In this document: positions 12,601 to 24,000 of the stretch, piece after piece | Layout of the letters: every line of letters starts with the position of its first letter | Numbering within the stretch: position 1 is the first letter of the stretch | Assembly: GCF_902459465.1 (NCBI RefSeq) | Contig: NC_047066.1 | Location: 9,365,047-9,429,046 of the forward strand | From: Asterias rubens | Taxonomy: Eukaryota > Echinodermata > Asteroidea > Forcipulatida > Asteriidae | Direction: 5' to 3' | Length of the DNA stretch: 64,000 bases | Made by a program: the position numbers and the translations under genes | Notes under the pieces: generated by a model | The model's database searches: none | What the model was told of the DNA's origin: nothing | The model's input: the letters and a program-made list of their open reading frames with translations, nothing else

Positions 12601-15600
12601 AATTTCTCTCCACTGCACTCCTTAATCTTGTCTGAGGAGTGTGCCCTAATGTTCATTGATGCTAAATTGTTCCATGTGTTTCTTGATTCTAGGGAGCAGT
12701 GTGAGATGAGATACGGCTTCACCCCAAAGGTGCGCATTAACGGACACACTGGAGCAAACTTCCCCTATATCATGCAGCCTCTGGATTACATGCTTCCAGA
12801 ACTCATCAAGAACTCACTCAGGTAAGTAAAATAATAAGATGATATGCAAAAGTTGCATGGCCAGGATTTTTCAAAACGAATATTGGAATGAACTTTGACA
12901 GATAAAGTTTAGACAATAAACAAACAGAATGCAAATTTAAGATGCATAATGTACATGGCTAACGGTCATGATGCAATGTAAGGCTCCTTCCAGTTTTTAT
13001 GCCCATAATTTGAATCTGAGAAGCGTAACTGCCTGTAACACCACTTCTTAGATTGTGTGTTCCTATTCTGCGTGGACCTATTCGCTCCAGATAATCGGCA
13101 ACATTTAAAAAAGGGGACCACCTTTTCCAAAAGTTAAAAGTATATTTTGAATTATTAAAGCATGATCAAGAACATGCATTATTGCAATGAAAATGTGATT
13201 AAGATTCTTCTTCTTCTGATTCTGTTGTACTTTATTTAATTTTCTTTGACAGAGCAACTGTTGAGAGTCATCTAGATACACCGCATAACCTCCCAGATGT
13301 TGTGATTACTATAGTCAATAATGACATGGACTTCATCATCAGGTAGGTCAACTTGTCAGAAGGGTATTCACAACAGCGGTAAGATTGGAAACAAAAATTT
13401 TCACAAATTTGCTCATCAGTTATATTTGTAGTAAGCCAAGTCTGTCAGTAAGACACTCCTGGCACTAACCAAGGCATTTCTGCTAATGAGGGTACTTAAA
13501 GTCAAGACTGAACAAGTGAGTTTTCAGGTTGGTTTTGAAGCTGGAGCGTGTCTACTAGTCTGAGGTTCAGTGGAAGATCATTCCAAAGAGATAACCAGAA
13601 TGTNNNNNNNNNNNNNNNNNNNNNNNNNNNNNNNNNNNNNNNNNNNNNNNNNNNNNNNNNNNNNNNNNNNNNNNNNNNNNNNNNNNNNNNNNNNNNNNNN
13701 NNNNNNNNNNNNNNNNNNNNNNNNNNNNNNNNNNNNNNNNNNNNNNNNNNNNNNNNNNNNNNNNNNNNNNNNNNNNNNNNNNNNNNNNNNNNNNNNNNNN
13801 NNNNNNNNNNNNNNNNNNNNNNNNNNNNNNNNNNNNNNNNNNNNNNNNNNNNNNNNNNNNNNNNNNNNNNNNNNNNNNNNNNNNNNNNNNNNNNNNNNNN
13901 NNNNNNNNNNNNNNNNNNNNNNNNNNNNNNNNNNNNNNNNNNNNNNNNNNNNNNNNNNNNNNNNNNNNNNNNNNNNNNNNNNNNNNNNNNNNNNNNNNNN
14001 NNNNNNNNNNNNNNNNNNNNNNNNNNNNNNNNNNNNNNNNNNNNNNNNNNNNNNNNNNNNNNNNNNNNNNNNNNNNNNNNNNNNNNNNNNNNNNNNNNCA
14101 AAGAGATAACAGAATGTGAAAAAGAACAGTACATGTATATGGTATGACGTTTTCAGCTGCTTATGGGCTAAGGTAAGGGCTAAAAACTAATAAGCGCATA
14201 GATTTGCACAAAAGTTATACAATTGAAGTTGGTTATGGTACAAAACTTTCTCTTTTTGTTGATTTATTTTGATACCTATGCAGTATATTCGGTTTGTGGT
14301 AACACTATGTGCATATTTTCTTTGCTGTGTATATTTAAGTCTTGGGAACTAGGTCTTGCTTTTTATTTTACTGCCATAGAGTAGATTTTGGAAGTCGGGA
14401 GGCTAAAAAAAACTAATTGTCCTGTTTCAAAATGTATGTATGATTCTAATGTTTTCTTCTTCGTATTTTGTAGAATCTCGGACAGAGGGGGTGGCATCCC
14501 TAACAACATCGTCAACAAGGTATTTCAGTATAACTTCACAACAGCGCAGGATAATCTAGATCCTAGAGTGACGGGGGGAACGTTTGGTGCTCTGACTAAC
14601 GTGACTGCAGGAACGACGCCGGGGCCATTGTGCGGGTATGTACACATATTGACCTTGTTACTTGTGAACCACAAAACCAGGGGTCTATTTCATAAAGATA
14701 GTCCTACGACTCCTTATGATTTATTATAATTTAAGGCTAGTCCTAATTCGAGCTAAGACTAGTCTTAATTAACTCCTTGTGAAATCCACCGCGGACTTCC
14801 TTCAGGAGCAATTTTCAATGGAAGAAAATGTTAAATCTGGTTTTTTTTTTTTTTGTGGATCCCACTTGATATTGTGCCAGATTTATTATACACACTGTGA
14901 ATCACCACAGCATATAGCCTGCCAGAAAATGCCCTGGAGGGAATGCATAAGGTCAAACTTTTGTTCAGTAAAAATTGTGCTGTTGTTGACAATTGAGTAT
15001 TTTATGATAAAAGTAATGACCCATGGACTGTGTAGGGTCATTCTTTAACTTCATTTGGAAATGAATTTGAAGATGATAGACTGGCTACGTATTTTCTACA
15101 TGTCTTTACCCTGTGTATCCCCAAATACTTGAAGCTGGTTTCTACTGGTCCCCTGCATACTTGTAAATTATTACTTCCTTACTACATTTTTTTGATTGTA
15201 GTTATATGCATTGTCACATAATGATGTTTAATGAATGCATTTGTTGTATTTCTCAGTGTTTCCTTGCTTATGACCACACAAGACCCAAACTGAGGTCAAT
15301 GAAGGCCTAATATTGGCCGAGAGATGTGCGCTGCGTTTACACCCGTGCATGTTTCTATTGTCTGACAATGTCTGACCTGAGCGTTAGGCAGCTAATGCAT
15401 CGGGTCCATCCATTTTAAGACATGATTTTTGTCAAATATCTATTCCATTTTTATCATGTTTCTACTTCAAATTGTCCATGTACTGTATCTTTGTAAGTAA
15501 CACTGTACTTTTATTATTGGGATTCTTTCCTTAAGTATTTGTTGTCTAAGTAGAGCTTGGTTTCTTTTTTCATTAATTTTGGCGTTCTTTAAATCCTGGT

Positions 15601-16365
15601 TTATAAATTATTTAAAGTTAGCCATTGAGTTGTATTCATGTTACATTGGCCAGTTGTTGTATTTCTGCTTCTATTTCCCAGTTGTTGTATTGCTGCTTCT
15701 ATTTCCACACTCTTTTAGGATTCCCTCACTTGATCTTTTGCTTTCCTTTTCTATCATAAAGTGGAGGTGTGTCATGTTTGGATTTTGTCTGTGTCTGTGA
15801 TGAATGTCCAGCCACCCTTTGGTATTTTACCTAAATTATTAACTCAATGTAAACAATAACAACAACAGCAAAATACTTTCACAACATTTTATGCCATTGC
15901 TCACCGAATAAATTTTGTGACGACGGCGACCTATAATGCATGTATTTCTATGTCCGATAAGCTCATAATTCCTTTCATCAAGGAGCACCATGATACAGGG
16001 CACCAGTCTTAAGATGATGATTACGAAGTTAATAAGCCTGTAGAATATATAAATTCATACTTAAATTTACATCTTAGGTTAAGCAAAGGTAATGAATTGA
16101 TTCACTTTTAGGCTTAAACGTAATTCAATGTTGGTTTCCTTTAAAATGGCCTTGTAGGTTTCGCTATAAAAAAAAATCTAGAGTTCATTGTTGACTTATA
16201 TCCACTTTCTTTTTTTTCAGGTTTGGTTTTGGGTTGCCAGCCTCCAAAGCCTATGCGGAGTACCTGGGAGGGTCGTTGACCTTGCAAACCATGCAGGGTT
16301 TTGGCACAGATGTCTACTTAAGACTCAGACACATCGATGGCAAGCATGAAAGCTTTCGTATCTAA
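6666..16365 (+). CDS. BCKDK: Branched-chain alpha-ketoacid dehydrogenase kinase
   Basis: Mitochondrial kinase that phosphorylates and switches off the E1-alpha subunit of the branched-chain ketoacid dehydrogenase complex. Coding exons: 6666-6929, 8003-8071, 9195-9353, 10763-10882, 11426-11524, 11884-11957, 12693-12821, 13253-13342, 14474-14635, 16221-16365. All introns are GT-AG and frames join cleanly to 436 codons plus stop; human BCKDK is 412 aa, the excess being N-terminal. Residues 1-70 are Arg/Lys/Ser-rich with few acids, as in a mitochondrial presequence. Residues 75-85 ([11 protein letters not shown]) start the conserved part. The GHKL ATPase fold is complete: N-box Glu298/Asn302 in [11 protein letters not shown]1 box DRGGG 338-342, G2 box GFGFGLP 389-395, and GTD 417-419. 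It ends in the family-typical ESFRI. Introns hold MITEs, a SINE, and an N-gap in intron 8 that does not touch coding sequence. Confidence 0.97.
7427..7555. mobile_element. F2 MITE in BCKDK intron 1
   Basis: Short hairpin element with outer arms GTGGCAGAAGACTTACCAGG and the complementary CCTGGTAAAGTCTGCTGCCA. Related copies lie at 23555-23697 and 42067-42215, with a partial copy near 51250-51360. Confidence 0.75.
8218..8588. mobile_element. F1 MITE in BCKDK intron 2
   Basis: Starts TTTAAAGGAACCGGACACTA and ends CAATAGTGTCCAGTATCTTA. It contains the F1 central palindrome, slightly shortened. Confidence 0.85.
8665..9160 (+). repeat. ~500 bp repeat, copy 1 (BCKDK intron 2)
   Basis: Contains GGTTTAAACCACTAGTTGAA, CCCCTCCAGCTATGATATGG, CTCTCGACCAATAGGAATG and GGTTTATACACACCCACGTG in this order. 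The reverse complement of the whole block lies in intron 6 (12018-12545). The two copies form an inverted pair around exons 3-6. Confidence 0.85.
10030..10720. repeat. F6 (Penelope-tail-like) repeat split by an F3 MITE
   Basis: Resembles 42520-42875 and 54090-54350: shared GAACTGTCCTG, GGAGTAGATT and, at the right end, GCCTGCTCTAGTCATTGCCAG. The F3 MITE at 10319-10673 sits in it at a point where the 42.8 kb copy reads GAGTCAGCTATTAAATTGG, consistent with insertion at TTAA. Confidence 0.6.
10319..10673. mobile_element. F3 MITE in BCKDK intron 3
   Basis: Ends AAGCCATTA..CTTTCGG and CCGAAAG..AATGGCTTTAA are inverted. The interior matches the second copy at 49539-49908 (CACACTTCGTGTATCACAAC, TTTCGCCGTGTCATGACATG). 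No coding capacity. Confidence 0.8.
10885..11300 (-). mobile_element. tRNA-derived SINE in BCKDK intron 4
   Basis: On the minus strand the 5' head looks like a tRNA: an A-box-like GACCTAGCAGTTAAGAGC, then a B-box GGTTCGAGTCCCA. The body follows and the 3' tail is an ATT-type run (AATAATAATAACA on the plus strand at 10885). The tail motif GCGC..TATATAAGA is shared with tails at 41035 and 54540. Confidence 0.75.
12018..12545 (-). repeat. ~500 bp repeat, copy 2 (BCKDK intron 6)
   Basis: Reverse complement of the block at 8665-9160. Its right end is itself a foldback: arms with TTTTCAACTAGTGGTTTAAA (about 12428) and the complementary TTAAACCACTAGTTGAAAAC (to about 12545), around the GAGGCCTGGTTCTTGATAAT arms. 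Confidence 0.85.
13497..13603 (-). pseudogene. LINE reverse-transcriptase tail remnant
   Basis: The minus-strand reading contains [16 protein letters not shown], the usual end of CR1/L2-type LINE reverse transcriptases (a WNxLP..LR..xxL pattern). Only about 30 residues remain before the N-gap. Confidence 0.55.
13604..14098. other. Assembly gap (495 Ns)
   Basis: Run of undetermined bases in BCKDK intron 8. The two flanks are nearly the same sequence (CAAAGAGATAACCAGAATGT and CAAAGAGATAACAGAATGTG). Confidence 1.
14683..14790. mobile_element. Small palindromic MITE in BCKDK intron 9
   Basis: GGTCTATTTCATAAAGATAG at the left mirrors the right end with CTCCTTGTGAAATCC. Between them are complementary CTAGTCCTAA and GACTAGTCTTAA. 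No coding capacity. Confidence 0.5.
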
Positions 16366-17319
16366 TCTCGAGGCCGAAAGTTAGCGACAATAACTCAGAA
16401 AGTTTTCCATATCTAATAGTTAGTCCAGAAGGTGGGGACTACGGCACTTTAACAACAGTTCTGAAGCAAGAAAGTTTTCATATCTAATCCTGAGTCTACA
16501 TGTACATGGTGGGAATGTGAAGACAACATTCAAGTTGTGACTACAGCTCTTTTAAGAAAGTTCTGAAAGCATCCGCATTTATCCGTAATTCTTTTGGATA
16601 GTGTTGTTTGCCAGCGGCTTACCCATATCAGCCAACCTGCAGCCGATTTGACGAAACGCTAGGATTAATCCTATCTCGAGTTAGCACGCTACAGTGCAGG
16701 GTTGGGACTCGTCCTAAGTCCTAAGATAAATCTTAAGTTAGGATGAGTTTGGTGAAATCGACGGCTGGTCACACTACCCATGTACATGTAGCAGCCCATG
16801 TAGCGGTTACTACGGCGATACAATATTCATTTCTTTTGTTCACTGCCTTGCAACTAAACATACCCCAACAAATGTTAGTCAACTTCAAAGAGCACAGGTG
16901 TAATCAACACTGTACCCACTTGGTCATGGGTTTGAATTCTACTCGAGTAATATGCCTGGTATCTTTTTTTCACAGAACTCGGGAAAGTACTGATAAATAC
17001 AGTGCTAACACACATCGGTGTAAGGGTTAAACAAGAATTAATGTTCTTTATCCCTGATGCAGTTTTAACATATATTAAATCCTTGCAGTGTAGCTGCTAC
17101 AAAAAATGAATTCAAACTGCCTCTAGCCACCGACAACCTTCAAAAACGTGTAAAAATTAACACTTTGGCTCTAAAGAGGCACACTCTAACAGCTTTTAGA
17201 ATCCGGAAGACTAATGATGGGATAATGCGATAATGTGAATGTTCTGTCTTCTTTTAGACTGCTTCATGAGCTGGTGGGTCTTAGTCTTGGCCTAAGACCT
17301 CAGTAATTCACAGTAATTT
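16366..17319. other. BCKDK 3' flank
   Basis: Immediately after the BCKDK stop and probably in part its 3' untranslated region; the polyadenylation site could not be fixed. A palindromic MITE with arms CAGCCGATTTGACGAAACGC and GGTGAAATCGACGGCTGG lies at 16638-16768. Nothing else was recognised. Confidence 0.45.
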
Positions 17320-17672
17320 AATATTGAAGTCTTATTTAGCGCATGTATCTTTCAGAGAGATAGGTTATTGCAGTTATGAATTCTGAGACTCAATTATTTA
17401 GCACCTTATAAGGGTTTACAATGTGCTACGGCGCATACAGCAGCCACAGCCAGGAACACCGGGGCTAACCCCTCCTCTTTTCGATAAGTGCACTGGGTTC
17501 TTTTACATGTGTTACACAACACATGGGACCAACTGTTTTACGTCCCATCCGAAGGACGAGGCAATGATAAGTGTCTTGCTGAAGGACACAAGTGTCAAGG
17601 CTGGGGATTCAAACCCACACTCTGCTGAATTTAATCATAGAGTAAGGACAGTTAATCGTTATAGCCGCTCTT
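17320..17672 (-). mobile_element. tRNA-derived SINE, diverged
   Basis: Minus-strand SINE related to the one at 10885-11300. The complement of a B-box (GGGGATTCAAACCC) lies at about 17603, and shared body motifs include CACTGGGTTCTTTTACATGT and CTAACCCCTCCTCTTTTCGA. The same body appears on the plus strand at 54340. Confidence 0.65.
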
Positions 17673-18513
17673 TAGTGCATGATTTACAAGTTGGTTAAAT
17701 CATGCCCTAAGAGGGCGCTATAACGATTTACCCCTGAGTGCAGTACACTTTCCACTGTGGATTGCTGAGGTCTTGGGCCAATCCATATCTAACCTGGAAC
17801 TTAGGCAGTTCGGCAGGAAGAGCCTTGTTTCTGTGAAACTAAGGCACTATTTTATAACTAGCATGAAATTCCTTCCATGCACAATTAGTGTTCACTTTGC
17901 TTAGAGTAATATAAAACTGTATTGAAATTATAATAATTTGAACCAACCTGGGTCAGAATATCTTGTTTAAAATCTGAGAAGACTTGAAGAAGGTATCACA
18001 AAGCCAAGTCAAGATTAGAAATTTGTCTTGCATAGTTACCAAAGAACAGCCAGCTAGCTCAATGCAATTTATATGGGTTTTTGGTAATAAGTGGAACCGC
18101 TGCCAGTTTGTGTGACATGGAAGTGGACTAACGTCACCCAAAATGGGTATTAATTTGCAGAAAGTATCAAGATAACTGGATTTAGTACTGCTAAGCATGA
18201 TTGAATGACCGTCAGCTGAAAATAGAAAAGAGCATTCGCTTTTTTTTTGGGGGGGGGGAATCTAAAAATAATAAATCGCTGCTGAAATAAATGTTTTTAA
18301 CTTTTTATTTTTGTTGTTTAGTTTATTTGTTGTCGGGAAAGTAAAACTGAAGCCTAAAATTCTACAGTGTAAAAAAACGACCCAAGGGAAGATATGGCTA
18401 AAAATTTAGTATTTTTATTTAGTTTTTGTATATAATTGGAAAAGTAATATAAACGTTAGTGTGACCAATTGAAATATGAAGTAACTAAGGATGAACCAAA
18501 AATCAAAATTTAG
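17673..18513. other. Intergenic, no gene seen
   Basis: AT-rich sequence with a T/G homopolymer run near 18240-18258. No exon or repeat was recognised. Confidence 0.4.
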
Positions 18514-18893
18514 CTTAAAAACACTGGACACTATTGATTGTCAAAGACCAGTTTTCACTTTGATGTATCTCAACATATACATAAAATAACAAACCTGTGA
18601 AAATTTGAGCTTAAATCGGTCGTTGAAGTTAAGAGATAATAATGAAAAGATAAAAAATTGTCACACGAAGTTGTGTGCTTTCAGATGCTTGATTTCTAGA
18701 CCTCAAAATCTAAATCTGAGGTCTCGAAATCAAATTCATGGAAAATTCCTTTTTTCGAAAACTACGTCACTTCAGATGGAAACGTTTTTCACAAATTGTT
18801 TTACTATCAACCTCTCCCTATTACTCGATACAAAATAAGGTTTTATGTTGATAATTATTTTGAGTAATTACCAATAGTGTCCACTGCCTTTAA
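18514..18893. mobile_element. F1 MITE
   Basis: Starts near TTAAAAACACTGGACACTA and ends AATAGTGTCCACTGCCTTTA, with the internal GAGACC/GGTCTC palindrome. Oriented opposite to the copy at 4485-4886. Confidence 0.85.
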
Positions 18894-20213
18894 CAAACGA
18901 TGTTGATAGGCCTCTCTCTCCCCTTCTTTGTCTTTATTTCTATTTGCTTGGTTTTTCCCTTCTCTTTGTCGTTGGGCTTATGGTAGAGGTTGTAAAATGA
19001 AACTAAATTAATCGTTGCTGAAATTGACTTGGAGAATCTATACACAGGGCGTGTGTTGTTTTATTGTGCTGCCATTTTAAGTGTCTGAACGTGTGTATTA
19101 GTGACTGGTATTTTGCATTTTCTAAACATTCGGATATTATACGAGGTTTTATTGAACTTGCAACCATAATATGTCACATTGACATTGTTTAAATGTTTAT
19201 CTCCAAACTTTAATTAAAAGTAAACGATTGATCAAGTTATATACGTTTTCTTCTTTAAAAAAAACCCAGTTTATTCTTCGTGCTCTTCGAAAAGAACCCA
19301 AAGTTTAGGGTATCCTGCTTTCAAAATTTAATATGTCAACGTTGTTTTGTTTTTTAGTGGAGGCGTCTGTACGTTACCTAGCGTTTAAATTAATGTAACT
19401 GAAACAAGGTTTGGATGTTATTAGTCGGAGCCCCGTTTAGGTGTAATAAAAATCACTATTACTCAATGCTGATTGGGAGTACAGAAACTAGACAATGTGA
19501 TACTAGACCGACTAAGGTTTTATACTTCTATAGCATGATGATACTTTACAAGAAAATTATTGCATAACAAGTAATCGATAGCGTGGAATCGGACTCAAAT
19601 AGCGCGCGTTACTTTAAGGCAAAAATGTTATTTCTGCTGTTATTTTCGAATATATTGCTATGATTTAGATGTACATGTAATTTAATCGCGGCCGCACAGT
19701 GCCCAAAATATCCAAGCATCGTTTCTCGTGCCTTTTTGCGTACTTGTGTGTAAACAAGATATTAATTAATTGCAATAATTTGTATTATGTTTATAACTTT
19801 TGCAACCCTTGCTCTTGATTAATCTATCAGCCACTTTGCAAAGTCGGTGGATGTTTTTTTCCCTTACTTTTCCTGTCTCGTACATAGTGTATGGCGTAAT
19901 GGTGCATTACGAATAGTAAATCAAAACTAAACTTTTAAAATGGTGATTACATTATTTGTACATTTTGATCAGTGCGTTTTAGCACAAATAATGTTGGTGA
20001 TGCTTCGTAATATGACAGCGTTTCTCTGGCAAAAAATCTTAAAAGTTTAAGGAAAACATTGAATTCTTAAGTCACTTCACCACTCATTTAAACTTAAAAA
20101 AGTAAACTTATTGTTGAAATTTTTCCGAAACAGTAATTGGAGTTTATTATATGAAATAAACCAGAAATGAGAATCAATTTACGTGTTACGTTTGGATGTT
20201 TGTTTTGTGTTGC
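18894..20213. other. Intergenic, no gene seen
   Basis: About 1.3 kb of AT-rich DNA without recognisable exons, RNA genes or transposon ends. Confidence 0.4.
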
Positions 20214-20760
20214 TTTAAAGGCACTGGACACTGTTGGTAATTACTCAAAATAATTATTAGCATAAAACCTTTCTTGGTGACGAGTAATGGGGAGAGGTTG
20301 ATGGTATGAAACATTGTGAGAAACGGCTCCCTCTGAAGTGGCATAGTTTTCGAGAAAGGAGTAATTTTTTTACGAATTTGATTTCGAGACCTCAGATTTA
20401 GAACTTGCGGTCTCGAAATCAACCATCTAAACGCACACAACTTCGTGTGACAAAGTTTTTTTTCTTCTTTCATTATTATCTCGCAAGTTCGATGACCGAT
20501 TGAGCTCAAATTTTTACAGGTTTATTATTTTATGCATATGTTGAGATACACCAACTGTAAAGGCTAGTCTTTGACAATTACCAATAGTGTCCACTGCCTT
20601 TAAGGGCACTGGACAACTTTAGTAATTGTCAAAGACCAGTCTTCTCACTTTCTGTATCTCAACCCATGCATAAAATAACAAACCTGTGTTTTTCAAACTC
20701 AATTGGTCGTCGAAGTTGCGAGATAATAATGAAAGAAAAAAACCACCCTTGTAACATATT
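20214..20760. mobile_element. Two abutting F1 MITEs
   Basis: A full copy at 20214-20603 (TTTAAAGGCACTGGACACTG to GTGTCCACTGCCTTTAA) is followed directly by a second, truncated copy from GGCACTGGACAACTTTAGT to about 20760. The shared TTTAA between them fits insertion of one element beside the other. Confidence 0.85.
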
Positions 20761-21070
20761 TCTCTACCCTGTAAAATAGTAACAAACAGTCTCTAATCTG
20801 ACCCCCCCTTTTTTAATGTGGAATGGTCATTTCTAGGAAATAAAGGAATTTGAAATGGTTTTAATGCATGCACCCCGACTTCATTTCAATGGGACACTTT
20901 TGGTCGGTCCTTTTCTCTGACAGTTCTCGCCAGTAGTGATAGTGCGCGTGCTCAGACCTACGCGCGCAATACTGAGCATAATGTACATAAAAGGCACGCT
21001 CAGAACCGCAAAAAAAAAAAAAAAACCATGATGCTCAAAGTTTTCCACATCTAGTCCATCCGCGTGTGAA

Positions 21071-24000
21071 TCACATCCTTATTTCCTCCGTCTGCCCACA
21101 CGTCCTTGCACGCTTTTGCCTCTTCAGTCTTATCTCGACGACATAGTATAGCGAGACAGACACAAGAAGTAGCGAGATGATAGAGTAGAGTTTGTAAGAC
21201 ACACATACCGACGCTGGGATGCTGACAGCAAATGAAGCTGTTAGTCCACAGAAGAAACAGAAGTAGTAGGCAGAGAAAGCTGGCCCTGGGTTATCTGGAT
21301 ACAGCACGCTGATGAACACTAGATATAAAGAGAAACGAGCCAGCTAAAACATGCCTATTCGTTTTCACTACCTTATGGAGACCAAGGAAAAAACAAAAAA
21401 GGGAAAATAAAAGGACTCCATAGGGACACTCTAAAGGCCTGGGTGCCCCACAAGGAGTTTTGTGGGAAGATCTACAGTACGGGGCAATGGAAAGAACAAA
21501 ACATGTCTCCAAAGGGATGGAAAAAAGGGAATTGTGTACCCCTGGAGATTGTGCCACTAACCCCCACCCCCCCCCCCTCACGGCGAATTGTGTACAAACT
21601 CTCTTCCATCCCATGAAATCATTTCCAATGTGGGGGACATACAAAATCTCCGGTGACAGATTTCCCTAGGGCACCGGTACGGTACCACATTTATACAAAA
21701 ACATTGACTCATGTTAACTGATGTAACTAATAATTGTGTCCAAATACAACAGCTCTGCAAACTTTCAATCAAAGAAAATTACCTTCCGTGAATAATTGTT
21801 TTTATTTTTTTTATTTTTGAGTGACATTCAAATTATTTTTGGCTTTTCACTTAATACGGCTGCCCATAGTTGTCCATTTTGCAACAACTTCGGCAGTCTA
21901 CATAATGTATAAATCTGCTGGACAGTGTATAAATTCTGCTGAACCCACCTCGTGTTTGTAGTTGCCACACTGCATCCCCATACCCGAACAAAACAGCAAT
22001 GGCGTACAGGTGCCAGACTTCACCTGTCTCTGGGTCCCAGACTAAACATACGACCAACAAAGCCAAAGTATGAGCTCCGGATATTGTTATAAACATCACT
22101 CGCCCAACATACTGACGGATCAGTCCGATGGCCAAGTTTCCTACGGCATCGGCAGAAGCAAATGCCATAATGACGTAACCGACTGCGTGTATACCCTGTG
22201 TACAGTTCACGTATGACTGTGTGGGAAGAAAAGAAAGAACAACTAAAAACTAGAGATGTGGTTTTCTCATGTTTGTTCTAGTATGGTTGAGATGGAACCC
22301 CGTCACTCTCAATGCTGTCTTCCTATGGGTTGTACGATTCTCCCAGCGAGAACGATTCTTTCGAAAACAAATCTTTTTTTCCCCGAGCTATTTAAAAATG
22401 TTAATAATTTTAAAATGTTGAATAGTCTGTCACAGTTATTCAGTCGTTTTTATCTAAGATGATTTGCAAATGAATAAACATAATATTAAAAGATATGTTG
22501 ATGTGACTGTCCTGGGTTAAAACCCTGGAGGCCGAGGCTGCTAAACAAAAAACACTGACGAAATAATTTCGCTTCATTGGAAGGGACTTTTAATTAGAGT
22601 ACATTTAAGTCTGTTCGAGGGTAGTCCGAAGGTAATTACCATACTAGAAATCCGTTGTTTTAACCTGGTATGGGATTTGACGCATTGCATGGTGAGATAT
22701 TTTTGTAACTTGACTTGCGGTACACCAACATTCTACCTTGCAAGTGGACATGTTACCGCAAACCAAACATAATTATATTTAGATATATATACTATATATA
22801 TAGATATATATACTTAGCCTAACAAACAGATAGAAAGGTATAGACTCTTGTTGGCTGCAGACCGTGGTGACCGTGGTGACCTTTGACTGAACTCAATCCC
22901 ATCTCAAAGGTTGATGGAGATAATGTAATATTACGTAATATAAACAGTTCCTGTGGTATTGGTAGAAACTTTTTTCTCGGCAATAATATAAATTGCATAC
23001 TCAAAGGTCTACATTCCTCACTGAGATGAGACATATAATTTGGTTACCATGGGTTTCTATAAAGATTTATTACCCTTTGATTGTATTACAATCAAGCGCG
23101 GATTCAGGAATTTGCCAGAAGATGGTGGAACCAATATAGCATGTAACAAAGGCCATGACGGAGAGAAAGGTTAGAGGTAGGATCGAACAACGAAGAAGTA
23201 CCTGACGAATTGAAATCAAGCGAGAAGCGTTATTTTTTTTCCAGGACAGATGAAACCGCTTACCATAATGGGCGCATGCTAAGTGGCCCTCATTCTGTCC
23301 TGGTGGGAACAGACCCGAAAGTTGGTAAAACGCGCCCATTTATGGTAAGTGGCCTCATCTGTCCTGGGAAAAAAAGATGCACAAGCGGGCACACGAAAGT
23401 TAATTCTGTGGCGAGGTAACAGCTATTATACGGCACTAGTTATTGAAGCTTACACAAGAGCATGCAGGAGTCGGGGCCCGTGGATACACACATGACTTCT
23501 ATCATCTGCCCATTGCTCAGAAATATCACTCTGGCGTATTTTGTAAGGGTTTCATAATGGGAGACTTTGGAACGCTAGGTGTCAGCAGACTTACCAGGTA
23601 AATTTCCATTGTTTACGTATAGTTCTGAGCATGCGCACATTACCGAGAACAATGGATTTTACCTGCTGCCACCAAGCGTCCCAAAAGTCTCCCATTGCCT
23701 TTGCATAGTTTGGAGCTCCTGGTAGTTCGGGTTTATTGATCAAAAGTGGTCTCCAAAGTAATTGTTTGGCAAAAAGAAACAATCACTTTGTAAGTAAAGC
23801 AATCACTTGTTTAATTGTACCTATTTTAAAAAAAACATTTTTCATTAATTAACATACTTTGATCATTACAGATAAAGTTGCCATTAGTGACCTTGTTCGG
23901 AGAAAACGTTATTATTATTTGAATACCAGGGTTTACCAGGGATTACATAACACGATTGATAACGGTGTCCTTGGACAACGGGTAATGTATTGGTCCCATA

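Noticed and set aside
13502-14147. Open frames spanning the N-gap
   Set aside because: Composed almost entirely of unknown residues; only the LINE remnant at the left edge has meaning.
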